64,000 nucleotides of DNA from SAR202 cluster bacterium. Its GTDB lineage: Bacteria > Chloroflexota > Dehalococcoidia > Lucifugimonadales > Lucifugimonadaceae. Under the pieces are notes generated by a model. The model saw only the letters and a program-made list of their open reading frames with translations, was not told where the DNA came from and did no database searches. Position numbers and translations under genes: made by a program. Every line of letters starts with the position of its first letter. Position 1 is the first letter of the stretch. The stretch is taken from positions 1 to 64,000 of the forward strand of contig VGZT01000001.1 in the NCBI GenBank assembly GCA_016872495.1, written 5' to 3'. Below are positions 8,425 through 19,221 of this stretch, piece after piece.

Positions 8425-9576
8425 ATGACCAACCCTCCCGAGCAGGGGCAGGCAGTTGCGCAGCAGCCGGTGGGGCCGGAAAGCCACCCCGGAGGCCTCG
8501 CGCCTGCGTCCCGGAGATCGATAATCGCCCATCAGGCTGAGATGCGGCGACGCAACCGGCCATTCCTGATCGGCGGCATCGTCGTCTTCTTCCTCATCCT
8601 GACGATCCCCACCTACGCATTCGTCCAGAAGTACGTACTCCCGCCACGTGAGCTCGCGTTGCGAGTACAAGGGGTCGAGTTCACGCGGGGCGACCTGGTC
8701 GGCTTCATTCGCTTCCATCAGCGAATCTCCGAGGAGCAGGGTAAGCAGTTCCCGATCGGCACTTCCCTGTTCGATGCTCTCCAGACGATGGCAGACAACG
8801 AGATCGCGTTCCAGGTGGCTCCCCGGATGGGTATCACGGTCGAATCGGAGCAGGTCGACCGATTCATCAGGATCTCGCTCGGATTCTTCACGCTCTCGGA
8901 TCAGGAAGCGGCACTGCCCCAGAACAAGGCGCAGATCGACGAGAAGTACCGACAGTTCCTGAACGGCGTTGGTCTGACCGAAACCCAGCACCGGGAGATC
9001 GTTCGCAAGGAGCTATTCCGAGGAAAGGTGCGCGACGAGGTCGGAAAGAGCGTGCCGCGCATCCAGGAGCAGGTACGCGTTTACGAGATCAGGCTTGCGT
9101 CCGAAGACAAGGCGCTCCTCGCGAGCCTGCGCCGGCAGCTAAAGGCCGGCGACAAGGTCGAGGACCTGGCCCTCAAGAACTCGGTTGATGTCAACGTGAG
9201 GCGAACACGCGGCGACCTCGGTTGGCTGCCCCGGAAGGTCCGTCCGGAGTACGAGAACCTGTTCTTCGGGACCCTCGCAGACGGTACGAGGCGCCTGCCC
9301 GTCGGACAGTTCAGCGAACTCAGCTATGACTCCGAGTCCCGCCAGTGGATTACCTTCATGGTCGTCGAGACGGCGTCGGCGCGGGAGATCAGCGACGCGC
9401 ACCTCGAAATTCTGGCGGACCGCGCCTTCGCCGACTTTGTCGTAGAAGAGCGCAAGCGCATGGATGTTTACCTGGTCTTGAATGACCGCATCTACAGCTG
9501 GGTCAACCAGCAGGTGCGCATCGCATCGATTTTGCCGACTCCTACGGCAGTCAACCCGTTCCCTGGCCTTCGGTAA
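8425..9576 (+). CDS. Membrane-anchored SurA/PrsA-like peptidyl-prolyl isomerase
   Basis: 383 residues: a 45-residue cytoplasmic lead, one membrane helix at about 47-70 (FLIGGIVVFFLILTIPTYAF), a SurA-N-like helical chaperone region (about 90-200), then a parvulin-like PPIC domain at about 215-325 containing TRGDLGWLPR, and a final helix. This is the layout of extracytoplasmic foldases that help secreted proteins fold. It lies 8 bases before hom, so the two are probably co-transcribed although functionally unrelated. Confidence 0.85.
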   Translation: MTNPPEQGQAVAQQPVGPESHPGGLAPASRRSIIAHQAEMRRRNRPFLIGGIVVFFLILTIPTYAFVQKYVLPPRELALRVQGVEFTRGDLVGFIRFHQRISEEQGKQFPIGTSLFDALQTMADNEIAFQVAPRMGITVESEQVDRFIRISLGFFTLSDQEAALPQNKAQIDEKYRQFLNGVGLTETQHREIVRKELFRGKVRDEVGKSVPRIQEQVRVYEIRLASEDKALLASLRRQLKAGDKVEDLALKNSVDVNVRRTRGDLGWLPRKVRPEYENLFFGTLADGTRRLPVGQFSELSYDSESRQWITFMVVETASAREISDAHLEILADRAFADFVVEERKRMDVYLVLNDRIYSWVNQQVRIASILPTPTAVNPFPGLR

Positions 9577-9584
9577 CAGGGACC

Positions 9585-10883
9585 GTGAGCACGGCACAGC
9601 CCCTCAATGTCGGACTCCTGGGTCTGGGGGTAGTCGGGTCCGCGGTCGCGGCCGGGCTGCTCGAGGGTCGCGGTAACCTCGCCGGGGACGGCGCACGCCC
9701 GCTGGTGCTGAAGCGCGCGCTGGTCCGGGACGCCAAAAAGAAAAGGCCGGTCAGGCTACCCGCGCGCACTCTGACGACCGATCCCTCGGCCGTGCTCGAT
9801 GATCCCGACATCGACATCATCGTCGAAGTGATGGGTGGCGAGCAGCCGGCCTGCGACTACATCGCGCGCGCCATCCGGTCGGGAAAGCATGTGGTAACCG
9901 CGAACAAGGAAGTCCTTTGCAAGCGCGGGGACGAGCTGTTACCGATGGCCGAAAGGCACGGCGTCCGCCTGCTCCACGAGGCCAGCGTCGGCGGGGGCAT
10001 TCCCATCATAGGGCCGCTCTCGAGCGATCTCCTGGCAAATCGCATTTCCAGTATCCGGGCGATCATCAACGGCACCACGAACTACATCCTGACCAAGATG
10101 GCCAGGGAGGGCGCATCGTTCGACGACGTCCTTCGGGAAGCACAGAAGCTCGGTTACGCGGAGGCCGACCCCAGCGCCGATGTGGAAGGGTGGGACGCCG
10201 CATACAAGATTGCGGTTCTCGCTCGTGTGGCGTTCGGCGCCAGCGTCCCGCTGGACCGGGTCTACCGTGAAGGCATCGTAAGCCTCCAGGCACAGGAGTT
10301 CCGCTACGCGGCGACCCTCGGCTACACGATCAAGCTGCTGGCGGCCGCACGGAGGGCAGGCGATGGACTGCTCGTGCGCGTGCATCCCGCCTTGATCCCT
10401 TCTGATGTGCCTATGGCCAAAGTCGACGGCGTCCTTAACGTCGTCGAAGTCGAAGGCGACCTGGTCGGCCCCCTCTGGTTCCAGGGGCGCGGCGCCGGCC
10501 CTCAAGCCACGGCAAGTGCAGTCTTCGGCGACCTCCTGCGGATCGCGCGCGGGGCTGAGATTCGGCCACACGCGCGGACCGGACGGCGTGGGGACAAGGT
10601 GAAGCTCGCGCCCATGGCCAATCACGAGTGCAAGTACTACTTCCGGCTCGTGTGCAAGGATCGCCCCGGCGTCCTGGCCAGGATCGCAGGTGTTCTGGGA
10701 AGGTCGAAGATAAGCATCGCCTCGGTGATCCAGATGGACGCCGATGCGGAAAAGGGCGAGGCCGATCTGGTGATCATGACGCATCCGTCCCTGGAACGAA
10801 GCGTCCAGCGTGCGATGAAGGAGATCTCGGAACTCCCGGTGGTAGCCAGGGTGGCGGCGGTCCTGAGGGTCGAGGGCTACTAG
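9585..10883 (+). CDS. hom: Homoserine dehydrogenase with C-terminal ACT domain
   Basis: NAD(P)-dependent reduction of aspartate semialdehyde to homoserine, the branch point to threonine and methionine. Domains: Rossmann fold (VGLLGLGVVGSAVAAGL, residues 8-24), catalytic/dimer region (NGTTNYILTKM, then ADPSADVEGWDAAYKIAVLA) and an ACT domain from about 350 (KDRPGVLARIAGVLG) that normally gives threonine feedback. 432 residues, family length. GTG start after AGGGA. thrC follows after 166 bases in the same direction; no thrB kinase is seen in this window. Confidence 0.96.
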   Translation: MSTAQPLNVGLLGLGVVGSAVAAGLLEGRGNLAGDGARPLVLKRALVRDAKKKRPVRLPARTLTTDPSAVLDDPDIDIIVEVMGGEQPACDYIARAIRSGKHVVTANKEVLCKRGDELLPMAERHGVRLLHEASVGGGIPIIGPLSSDLLANRISSIRAIINGTTNYILTKMAREGASFDDVLREAQKLGYAEADPSADVEGWDAAYKIAVLARVAFGASVPLDRVYREGIVSLQAQEFRYAATLGYTIKLLAAARRAGDGLLVRVHPALIPSDVPMAKVDGVLNVVEVEGDLVGPLWFQGRGAGPQATASAVFGDLLRIARGAEIRPHARTGRRGDKVKLAPMANHECKYYFRLVCKDRPGVLARIAGVLGRSKISIASVIQMDADAEKGEADLVIMTHPSLERSVQRAMKEISELPVVARVAAVLRVEGY

Positions 10884-11049
10884 CGGGCGGAGATCTGAAG
10901 GTCCAGCCCGTCGTTGCCCCTCTTCTACTACACTTAGGACGGTCTCTATTGACCCCGGGGACGACCGGCCGGGCTGCTCGCGGCAGGCCGTTCGACCACA
11001 CGGGATCTCATGACCGGGTCGTCCGATCTCTCCAGAAAGAGGACGCAGC

Positions 11050-12132
11050 TTGGCGCCAACGGGCGGAATCATAGAGAGATACCGGCAGTTCTTGCCGGTT
11101 TCGGACCGCACCCCGCTGGTGGCGATGGGGGAAGGGAACACGCCCCTCGTCCTGTCGAAGTCGATCGGCCCCGAACTGGGCGCCCGAGCCGTCTATTTCA
11201 AGCTGGAGGGCTGCAACCCCACCGGTTCGTTCAAGGACCGGGGGATGGCGATGGCGATCGCCAAGGCCCTCGAGAAGGGCGCCAGGCGCATCATCTGCGC
11301 ATCAACCGGAAACACAAGCGCCTCGGCCGCGGCGTATGGCGCACGCTACGACCTTCGATGCATCGTGCTTGTCCCTGCGGGGGCAGGCGACGTCGCGGTC
11401 GGCAAGCTTGCCCAGGCCATGGCCTACGGCGCCCGGGTGATCGCGGTGAAGGGCAGCTTCGACGCGGCGCTACGACTCGTTCGCGAGGCTTCCGAGCGGC
11501 TCGAAATGGAGCTGGTCAACTCGGTGAATCCAAACCGGATCGAAGGACAGAAGACCGGCGCGTTCGAGATCGTTGACGACCTCGGCGACGCGCCCGACAT
11601 GCTGTGCATCCCGGTCGGCAACGCCGGCAATATCACGGCCTACTGGAAGGGCTTCAAGGAGTACTGGGAGATCGCGAAGGCGCGCAGCCTCCCGAAGATG
11701 ATGGGGTTCCAGGCCGAGGGTTCGGCCCCGATCGTACGGGGTGAGCCGGTGGAGACGCCGACGACCATCGCCTCCGCGATCCGCATCGGCAACCCCGCGA
11801 GCTGGCAGCCAGCGCTCAAGGCCCGGGATGAATCAAGGGGCCGGATCGACGCCGTTACCGACGAGGAGATCATCGGGGCGTACCTGCGCCTGGCCCGCTC
11901 GGAAGGCGTCTTCTGCGAGCCGGCATCGGCGGCGTCGGTCGCCGGCCTGATGAAACTGCCGTCCCTGGGCGTGTCCTTGGAGGGGAAAACCATCGTCTGC
12001 ATCATCACGGGGAACGGCCTGAAGGACCCGTCGACGGCTGAACGCAGAGCGCGGGTCGACTTTGAATTCGTCGAGCCATCTCTCGATCGGGTAGAGGCTC
12101 TGCTCGGTGGGCAGGCCTCTCGCATCCGATAG
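11050..12132 (+). CDS. thrC: Threonine synthase
   Basis: PLP enzyme converting O-phosphohomoserine to threonine. 360 residues, the short form found in Gram-positives and Chloroflexi. Seen: EGNTPLV near 30, the PLP-lysine motif GCNPTGSFKDRGM (K62), CASTGNTSASAAAYG, the phosphate-binding VGNAGNITAYW and the closing region IITGNGLKDP. Start TTG at 11050; no ATG exists in the first 70 residues except after conserved sequence. The 166-base gap upstream shows no riboswitch I could identify. Confidence 0.95.
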   Translation: MAPTGGIIERYRQFLPVSDRTPLVAMGEGNTPLVLSKSIGPELGARAVYFKLEGCNPTGSFKDRGMAMAIAKALEKGARRIICASTGNTSASAAAYGARYDLRCIVLVPAGAGDVAVGKLAQAMAYGARVIAVKGSFDAALRLVREASERLEMELVNSVNPNRIEGQKTGAFEIVDDLGDAPDMLCIPVGNAGNITAYWKGFKEYWEIAKARSLPKMMGFQAEGSAPIVRGEPVETPTTIASAIRIGNPASWQPALKARDESRGRIDAVTDEEIIGAYLRLARSEGVFCEPASAASVAGLMKLPSLGVSLEGKTIVCIITGNGLKDPSTAERRARVDFEFVEPSLDRVEALLGGQASRIR

Positions 12133-12194
12133 CGACCGGGAGCCGCGTCAGCCCACAGCGCCAGGCACCCGCAGACTAAGACCTGGGCGGAGAA

Positions 12195-13190
12195 TTGAGC
12201 TTGGATTCTGATTGTCTCGAGGTCCGCGATGCCTCTTTCGGAGCCATCGCGGACCGCTGGGATCAGTTACTGCACCAGTGTGGGTCAGCGACGGTGTTCC
12301 TGTCATGCGCATGGCAACAGACCTGGTGGTCGCGTTTTGCCAACGGGGCGACGCTGGCTTTGCTCGAGGTGACGCGCGCCGGCCGGTCGGTTGCGATCGC
12401 GCCCCTGATGCGATCACAGGGCGTGGTCTCGTTCCTGGGTGACACCGACCTGGTGGACTATCACGATTTCCTGATCGCCGGCGCGGAAGTGGTGCCGGTT
12501 ACCGACGCGGTGTTCGAACACGTCGCCCAGTGGCCGGAAGTCCATACCATCGACCTGAAGTCGATCGCAGGAGACTCGCCGACGCTCGGGGCCTTCAAGC
12601 AGGCGGCCGAGGCGCGCAGGTGGCATCTGGAAGACTCCTTCGAGGACGTCGCGCCAGGCGTGACGCTGCCCGAGACGTTCGACGCCTACGTCAGCGGACT
12701 CGATAAGAAGGATCGCCACGAACTCAGGCGGAAGCTGAGAAGGCTCAACGCGGCGGGTACCGTAGCCCAGGAAGACTACCGGTCGCCGGAAGACATCGCC
12801 GGCAGGTTCGATGAGTTCATCCGGCTCGTCAGGCTCAGCAGCCCGGAGAAGGACGCGTTCCTGACCGAAGAGAGGGTCCGATTCATACGGGAAGTGACCA
12901 TGGCGCTTGCCCGGAACGGCATGGCATCGCTGGTGATGATGAACCTCGATGGCAAGCGCGTTGCCGCCTCGCTTGCCTTTCGCCTGCGTGACCGTTCCTA
13001 CGGGTATAACAGCGGCTACGATCCCGAGTACCGGCAGCTGGCCGTGGGGCTGCTGAACCACGCGCTTGCCCTGGAGCGGGCGATCGCAGAGGGCGTAAGG
13101 TACTTCGATTTCATGCGCGGCAATGAGCACTACAAGTACGACCTGGGGGCCAGGGATCGGGAGATACGGCATGTCGTTGTCCGACGCTGA
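12195..13190 (+). CDS. FemAB/BioF2-like GNAT acyltransferase (GNAT_6)
   Basis: 331-residue protein of the CelD/BioF2 type: a weak N-terminal GNAT half (TVFLSCAWQQTWWSRF) and a stronger C-terminal half (KKDRHELRRKLRRL, then VAASLAFRLRDRSYGYNSGYDPEYR, then YFDFMRGNEHYKYDLG). Relatives add acyl or aminoacyl groups during envelope polysaccharide or peptide building. The TTG at 12195 or 12201 are both possible starts. The following glycosyltransferase starts inside its 3' end, so the pair is translationally coupled and probably acts on one envelope glycan or glycoside. Confidence 0.8.
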   Translation: MSLDSDCLEVRDASFGAIADRWDQLLHQCGSATVFLSCAWQQTWWSRFANGATLALLEVTRAGRSVAIAPLMRSQGVVSFLGDTDLVDYHDFLIAGAEVVPVTDAVFEHVAQWPEVHTIDLKSIAGDSPTLGAFKQAAEARRWHLEDSFEDVAPGVTLPETFDAYVSGLDKKDRHELRRKLRRLNAAGTVAQEDYRSPEDIAGRFDEFIRLVRLSSPEKDAFLTEERVRFIREVTMALARNGMASLVMMNLDGKRVAASLAFRLRDRSYGYNSGYDPEYRQLAVGLLNHALALERAIAEGVRYFDFMRGNEHYKYDLGARDREIRHVVVRR

Positions 13191-14463
13191 CGGCGCGACG
13201 CTGGCGCGACCGCAGCTGCCTCCGTGCCTGGTTGAGCGTGCCGGTCGGTTCCGCCCGTTGAGCATTGCGATGATCAGCGTGCACGGATGTCCCTACATCC
13301 GCGCCGGTGAGAAGAATGCCGGCGGGATGAACATCTACGTATTGGAGACCGCACGCCAGCTCGCTGCGCGGGGCGCCCACGTCGACGTCTTCACCAGGCG
13401 GCACAGCCCACGCGATCCCCAGATCATGCAACTGTCGGCGCGTGCCCGCGTGGTCCACCTTAACGCAGGCCCGGTCAGCACGGAGAAAGACGCCGTTTAC
13501 GAACACCTTCCCACGTTCATCAACCAGCTTTCCAGGTTCCGGCGCGACCATGGCCTCGCCTACGACCTGGTGAGCTCGCACTACTGGTTTTCAGGTCAGG
13601 CGGGCCTGGAATTGGCCCGCCAGTGGGATGTGCCGCATGTGACCAGCTTCCACACCCTCGCGGAGATCAAGCGCCGGGCCCGGCCGGGCGAACGCGAGCA
13701 GGCCGAACGGGCCCCGGCCGAACGTTTGATCGCGCATGGGGCCTCGAAGATCGTGGTCTGGTCGGAGCACGAGAAGCGCTCGCTGGTTAACCTCTACCAG
13801 GCCGACCCCGAGCGCGTGCAGATCATCCCGCCGGGGGTAGACGCGACGCGTTTCCGGCCCATGGACCAGGCGGAATGCCGGAAGCGGCTCGGCATGGGCC
13901 CCGGCCGCGTGCTGCTGTACGTGGGCCGGCTCGAGCGGCTGAAGGGCGTGGACATCCTGTTCCGTGCCATGGCGGCGCTCGATGACCTGCCGGACGTTCG
14001 GGTGGTCGTCATCGGGGGGGTTACCAATAACCCGGAGCTGGCGCGGCTGAAGCGGATTGCTGCTCAACTCGGCATCTCTGACCGGGTTGACTTCTTGGGC
14101 TCGCTGCCCCAGGACCGTCTGCCCGACTACTACAACGCCGCCGACGTGTGCGTGCTGCCGTCGTATTCCGAGAGCTTCGGCCTGGCGGCGCTGGAAGCCG
14201 CGGCCTGCGGCAAGCCGGTGGTCGCTTCGCGCGTAGGCGGTCTGCCGACGATCGTGAAGGACGGTGAAACCGGGTACCTGGTGGCCTGGCGATGCCCGGG
14301 CCCGTTCCAGGAGCGGCTGGAAGTCCTCCTCAGGAACGCGCATCTGCGACGCGCAATGGGAGAGGCCGCGCGCCGTCATGCCGAAACGCTCAGCTGGGAG
14401 CTGGCCGCCGGGCGACTCTGTGAACTCTTCGAATCGCTGGTTGGCGCGAGCCGGCGCGGCTGA
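13171..14463 (+). CDS. GT4 glycosyltransferase, MshA-like
   Basis: 430 residues from the ATG that overlaps the preceding gene by 20 bases. N-domain: ISVHGCPYIR, then NAGGMNIYVLE (the GGMNVYV motif of MshA and sucrose-phosphate-synthase-like enzymes), and SSHYWFSGQAG. C-domain: LYVGRLERLKGVDIL, the donor-binding PSYSESFGLAALEAAACG with the EX7E glutamates, and VASRVGGLPTIVKDGETGYLV. MshA joins GlcNAc to inositol phosphate in mycothiol synthesis; the same architecture serves other sugars, so the product is unproven. The convergent neighbour is a tandem-GNAT protein resembling MshD. Confidence 0.88.
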   Translation: MSLSDADGATLARPQLPPCLVERAGRFRPLSIAMISVHGCPYIRAGEKNAGGMNIYVLETARQLAARGAHVDVFTRRHSPRDPQIMQLSARARVVHLNAGPVSTEKDAVYEHLPTFINQLSRFRRDHGLAYDLVSSHYWFSGQAGLELARQWDVPHVTSFHTLAEIKRRARPGEREQAERAPAERLIAHGASKIVVWSEHEKRSLVNLYQADPERVQIIPPGVDATRFRPMDQAECRKRLGMGPGRVLLYVGRLERLKGVDILFRAMAALDDLPDVRVVVIGGVTNNPELARLKRIAAQLGISDRVDFLGSLPQDRLPDYYNAADVCVLPSYSESFGLAALEAAACGKPVVASRVGGLPTIVKDGETGYLVAWRCPGPFQERLEVLLRNAHLRRAMGEAARRHAETLSWELAAGRLCELFESLVGASRRG

Positions 14464-14464
14464 G

Positions 14465-15412
14465 CTAGCGGATTCGCTTCTCGTACCAGAAGGTTCCGCC
14501 GCGTCGCCGGAACCCCAGGCGCTCATACATGCCCGCCGCCAGCACGTTCTTGCTGTCGACCTCCAGGTCGACCTCTGCGGCCCCGGCGTCGAAGAGCGAG
14601 CGAACGCCTTCGGCCGTGATTGATTCGCCCAGGCCCAGCCGGCGAAACGCCGGATGCACCCCGGTAGCGATCACCGTGCCGGCGAATCCCGATCGGTTCC
14701 GCAGCAGGTGAGTCCAGACGTAGGCGATCAACCGGCCGCCGTCGGATACGACCATGGCACGCTCGTGGCCCCGCCCGCTCAGGGCGAGGGCGGCGGTCAT
14801 CTCCGGCTCGCTGATGCGGGCAAAGCCCCAGGTGCCATCGAATACGGCGTTCTGGAGCTCGGCGAGCGCGCCCGCCTCACTCGGCTTCAGCGTCCGGATT
14901 TCGAAGCCAGTCTTTGCGGGCATCGTCGTCGGCCTGGTCGCGCAAGCCATGCGGATGAAGTGCCTGGCCGGCACAAAGCCATTCTGCTGTAGGAACAATC
15001 CGGAGGTCGCGTCACCACCCGGGGCGGGCACATGGGCGAGTTTCGCGCCAAGCAACCTGGAACGTCGCAACGCGGCATTGACCAGTTCGGTGCCGATGCC
15101 CCGGCGGCGATGGCCAGGTGACACTCCGAAGCGGACGACGGTACGGCCGATTGATAGCTCGGGGAGGGTCGAGGCGAAGCCGATCACCGCTCCGTCGATC
15201 TCCGCGACGAAGAGGTTCGTCAGAGGGCTGACTCCCGGCAGGCGAAGTTCGGCTTCGAAATCCGCAATGTCATGTTCCCAGGATCGGTGAACGCGATCAC
15301 CGATTTCGTGTATCAGGGCGTGCATACGAGACGAATCCGACCACTCGAATGGTCGGATGCGGTGGTTCGCAGTTGGTTTGGGCACTGTTCGTTCCGTAAT
15401 CATCTCAGGCAT
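14465..15412 (-). CDS. Tandem-GNAT acetyltransferase (MshD-like architecture)
   Basis: 315 residues from the ATG at 15412; the frame stays open further upstream but over sequence without GNAT character. Two GNAT domains: the first has acetyl-CoA loop SPGHRRRGIGTEL near 115 and ends with FLQQNGFVPARHF; the second has HPAFRRLGLGESITAEGVR near 255 and ends with MYERLGFRRRGGTFWYEKR. Mycothiol synthase MshD is a tandem GNAT of this size, but many unrelated proteins share the layout. Tail-to-tail with the GT4 gene, two bases apart, so they are separate transcripts. Confidence 0.82.
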   Translation of the reverse strand: MPEMITERTVPKPTANHRIRPFEWSDSSRMHALIHEIGDRVHRSWEHDIADFEAELRLPGVSPLTNLFVAEIDGAVIGFASTLPELSIGRTVVRFGVSPGHRRRGIGTELVNAALRRSRLLGAKLAHVPAPGGDATSGLFLQQNGFVPARHFIRMACATRPTTMPAKTGFEIRTLKPSEAGALAELQNAVFDGTWGFARISEPEMTAALALSGRGHERAMVVSDGGRLIAYVWTHLLRNRSGFAGTVIATGVHPAFRRLGLGESITAEGVRSLFDAGAAEVDLEVDSKNVLAAGMYERLGFRRRGGTFWYEKRIR

Positions 15413-15500
15413 GACCCCCAGCACAGAGGCGGAGTCTAGCAGGCTGGATTTATATCCGTGAAGTTGCCGGGCGCACTCGGGCATAAAGAAGCGGTTTGGT

Positions 15501-15529
15501 TTGACCCGCGGCTGGGGACCTGCTACGAT
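15501..15529 (+). promoter_or_regulatory. Promoter of the ilv-leu T-box leader
   Basis: TTGACC (15501-15506), a 17-base spacer and TACGAT (15524-15529). Transcription would start near 15536, just before stem I of the T-box leader. Spacing and hexamers match a sigma-70-type promoter. Confidence 0.65.
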
Positions 15530-15536
15530 TTCCGCA

Positions 15537-15842
15537 ATCGCGTCACTCAGAGCGTGGAAGCCCTGCGTGGACGCATGACGCACACAACGCTGTGAACGGG
15601 AGTAGTACCGGAAACGGCGGGCATTAGTGAGCCGGCGCCAGTGGAAAGCCGGTGCCCGATCCGCCGGGAACTCGCCCGGGAGCGGCCGGCCTGAAAGCCT
15701 CTTCGGAGAGGATCTCAGGGCCGGACGGTCGCCACGTTAGAGCGATGAGTGTTCCCGACCGATGGCTGAAGGCCGTTTGGGCGGGAGAACGAAGGTGGTA
15801 CCGCGGGGCACAAGTCTCGTCCTTTGAGGGCGAGACTTTTTT
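15537..15842 (+). promoter_or_regulatory. T-box riboswitch, leucine type (CTC specifier), controlling ilvB operon
   Basis: The canonical T-box sequence AAGGTGGTACCGCGG sits at 15792-15806. Stem I can be read: CGGG (15597-15600), the S-turn AGTAGTA, CCGG (15608-15611), and on the return strand CCGG (15664-15667), GAA, CTC (15671-15673), G, CCCG (15675-15678). This puts CTC, a leucine codon, at the specifier position, followed by a purine as usual. The antiterminator bulge TGGT predicts a tRNA with discriminator A, as in tRNA-Leu. Uncharged tRNA-Leu should favour antitermination and switch on ilvBNC-leuA and genes beyond. The T-box core is certain; the specifier is a hand fold. Confidence 0.92.
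15812..15842 (+). terminator. T-box-controlled intrinsic terminator before ilvB
   Basis: AAGTCTCG (15812-15819) pairs with CGAGACTT (15831-15838) around a loop that can add further pairs, followed by a run of T to 15842. It overlaps the 3' side of the antiterminator region, as expected for a transcriptional T-box. Confidence 0.9.
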
Positions 15843-15891
15843 GTTTGCTGAACGGCACGTGACCGTACTAATGCGCAGGAGGCAAAACCTA

Positions 15892-17583
15892 ATGGCTAAG
15901 ACCGGACGAACTTTGACCGGCGGCCAGATCGTCTGTGAGAGCCTGTTGCGCGAGGGTGTCGAGGTCGTATTCGGCCTTCCGGGCGGGGCCATCCTGCCTC
16001 TTTACGGGATCCTGCCGCAGTACCGGAAGTTGCAGCACATCCTCGTCCGTCATGAGCAGGGCGCCGCGCACGCTGCGGACGGGTACGCCCGCGCCAGTGG
16101 CAATGTCGGAGTCTGCTTCGCCACCTCGGGACCGGGGGCGACCAACCTGATCACCGGCCTGGCGACCGCTTCGATGGACTCTTCGCCGGTTGTGGCGATT
16201 ACGGGCCAGGTCGCCCGCAGCGCGATCGGGCGTGACGCGTTCCAGGAAACGGATATCACTGGCGCCACGCTACCGGTAACCAAGCACAACTTCCTCGTGA
16301 TGCACGCATCTGACATCGCCAGGACGATCAAGGAAGCCTTCTACATCGCCCGCACCGGCCGGCCCGGTCCGGTGCTGGTTGATATTCCACGTGACGTCTT
16401 CCAGGAGCCCGCAGAGTTCGTCTGGCCGGAAACGGTAGACCTCCCCGGCTACGTCCCGCCGGGCAAGGGCGACGAGGCGGCGGTCGAGAAGGCGGCCCAG
16501 CTCATCAACTCGGCCAAGCGCCCGGTGATTCTCGCCGGCCACGGCGTGACGATCTCGCACGCCTTCGAGGAGTTGAAGACGTTCGCCGAGAAGGCGCAGA
16601 TCCCGGTCATCACAACCCTGCTCGGTATCGGCTCGTTCCCGGGCCGCCACGTGTTGTCGCTCGGCATGCCCGGCATGCACGGTGTCGCGTGGGCGAGCCT
16701 GGCGCTCGACCAGGCCGACCTGATCGTCGCCGTAGGGAGCCGGTTCGACGACCGGATCACCGGTGACACCAAGAAGTTCGCAACCAGATCCCGGAAGATC
16801 CATATCGACGTCGATCCTGCCGAGATCAATAAGAACATCCATGTCGATGCCCCGGTGGTCGGCAACGCCCGCGATGTGCTCGAGCAGCTGATTCCGCTGG
16901 TGAATCGCGCGAGCCGACCGGAGTGGCTGGCCCACCTCGACGCGCTGAAGGCGGACCATCCGTCGCTGCGCATTCGCGAGACCGAGAAGCTCCTCGGCCA
17001 ACACGTGGTCAAGGCGCTCAACGACATCACCGAGGGCAAGGCGCTTGTGGTCACCGGCGTCGGCCAGCATCAGATGTGGGCTGCCCAGCATTACCTGCCT
17101 TCCGAGAGCAACGTCTGGTTCACCTCGGGCGGCCTCGGCACCATGGGGTTCGAGGTCCCCGCGGCCATGGGCGTCCAGGTCGCCCAGCTCGACAAGATCG
17201 TCTGGTCGGTAGCCGGCGACGGTGGTTTCCAGATGACCATGTCCGAGCTGGCGACGATCGCCGAGAACAACCTGCCGGTCAAGTTCGCCATCCTGAACAA
17301 CAACTCGCTGGGCATGATCACGCAGTGGCAGGACCTCTTCTACAACAAGGGGTTCTACGCCAACGCGTACACGCGCAATCCGGACTTCGTGAAGTTGGCG
17401 GAGGCTTACGGGATCAAGGGCATCCGGGTCACGAAACAGGAAGAGGTGAACGCGGCGATTCGCGCCGCCCAGAAGCACCCGGGGCCGGTCATCGTTGACT
17501 TCAGGATCGAGGCCAGCGAGCACGTGTACCCGATGATCCCGGGCGGGATGAGTATCGACGAGTTGATCGAGGAGAAGCTGTAG
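15892..17583 (+). CDS. ilvB: Acetolactate synthase large subunit
   Basis: ThDP- and FAD-dependent first common enzyme of Val, Leu and Ile synthesis. 563 residues. The ThDP-activating glutamate lies in VRHEQGAAHAADGYARASG near 50; the C-terminal ThDP/Mg motif is AGDGGFQMTMSELATIAENN, then NNNSLGMITQW. I start at the ATG at 15892 after AGGAGG (15878-15883). The reading frame also runs back to 15652, but that part is the T-box leader and terminator and is not coding. First gene of the ilvBNC-leuA block; ilvN follows three bases after the stop. Confidence 0.97.
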   Translation: MAKTGRTLTGGQIVCESLLREGVEVVFGLPGGAILPLYGILPQYRKLQHILVRHEQGAAHAADGYARASGNVGVCFATSGPGATNLITGLATASMDSSPVVAITGQVARSAIGRDAFQETDITGATLPVTKHNFLVMHASDIARTIKEAFYIARTGRPGPVLVDIPRDVFQEPAEFVWPETVDLPGYVPPGKGDEAAVEKAAQLINSAKRPVILAGHGVTISHAFEELKTFAEKAQIPVITTLLGIGSFPGRHVLSLGMPGMHGVAWASLALDQADLIVAVGSRFDDRITGDTKKFATRSRKIHIDVDPAEINKNIHVDAPVVGNARDVLEQLIPLVNRASRPEWLAHLDALKADHPSLRIRETEKLLGQHVVKALNDITEGKALVVTGVGQHQMWAAQHYLPSESNVWFTSGGLGTMGFEVPAAMGVQVAQLDKIVWSVAGDGGFQMTMSELATIAENNLPVKFAILNNNSLGMITQWQDLFYNKGFYANAYTRNPDFVKLAEAYGIKGIRVTKQEEVNAAIRAAQKHPGPVIVDFRIEASEHVYPMIPGGMSIDELIEEKL

Positions 17584-17586
17584 CCG

Positions 17587-19169
<1,583 letters not shown>

Positions 19170-19221
19170 GACGATCCCGATCGAATCAGTGCGTACTCCG
19201 GGGCACGAAAGGGCGAATCAC

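Noticed and set aside
15652-15891. N-terminal extension of ilvB in frame with the gene
   Set aside because: This stretch is the T-box leader, including the terminator hairpin; its translation has no acetolactate synthase character, and a clear AGGAGG precedes the ATG at 15892.
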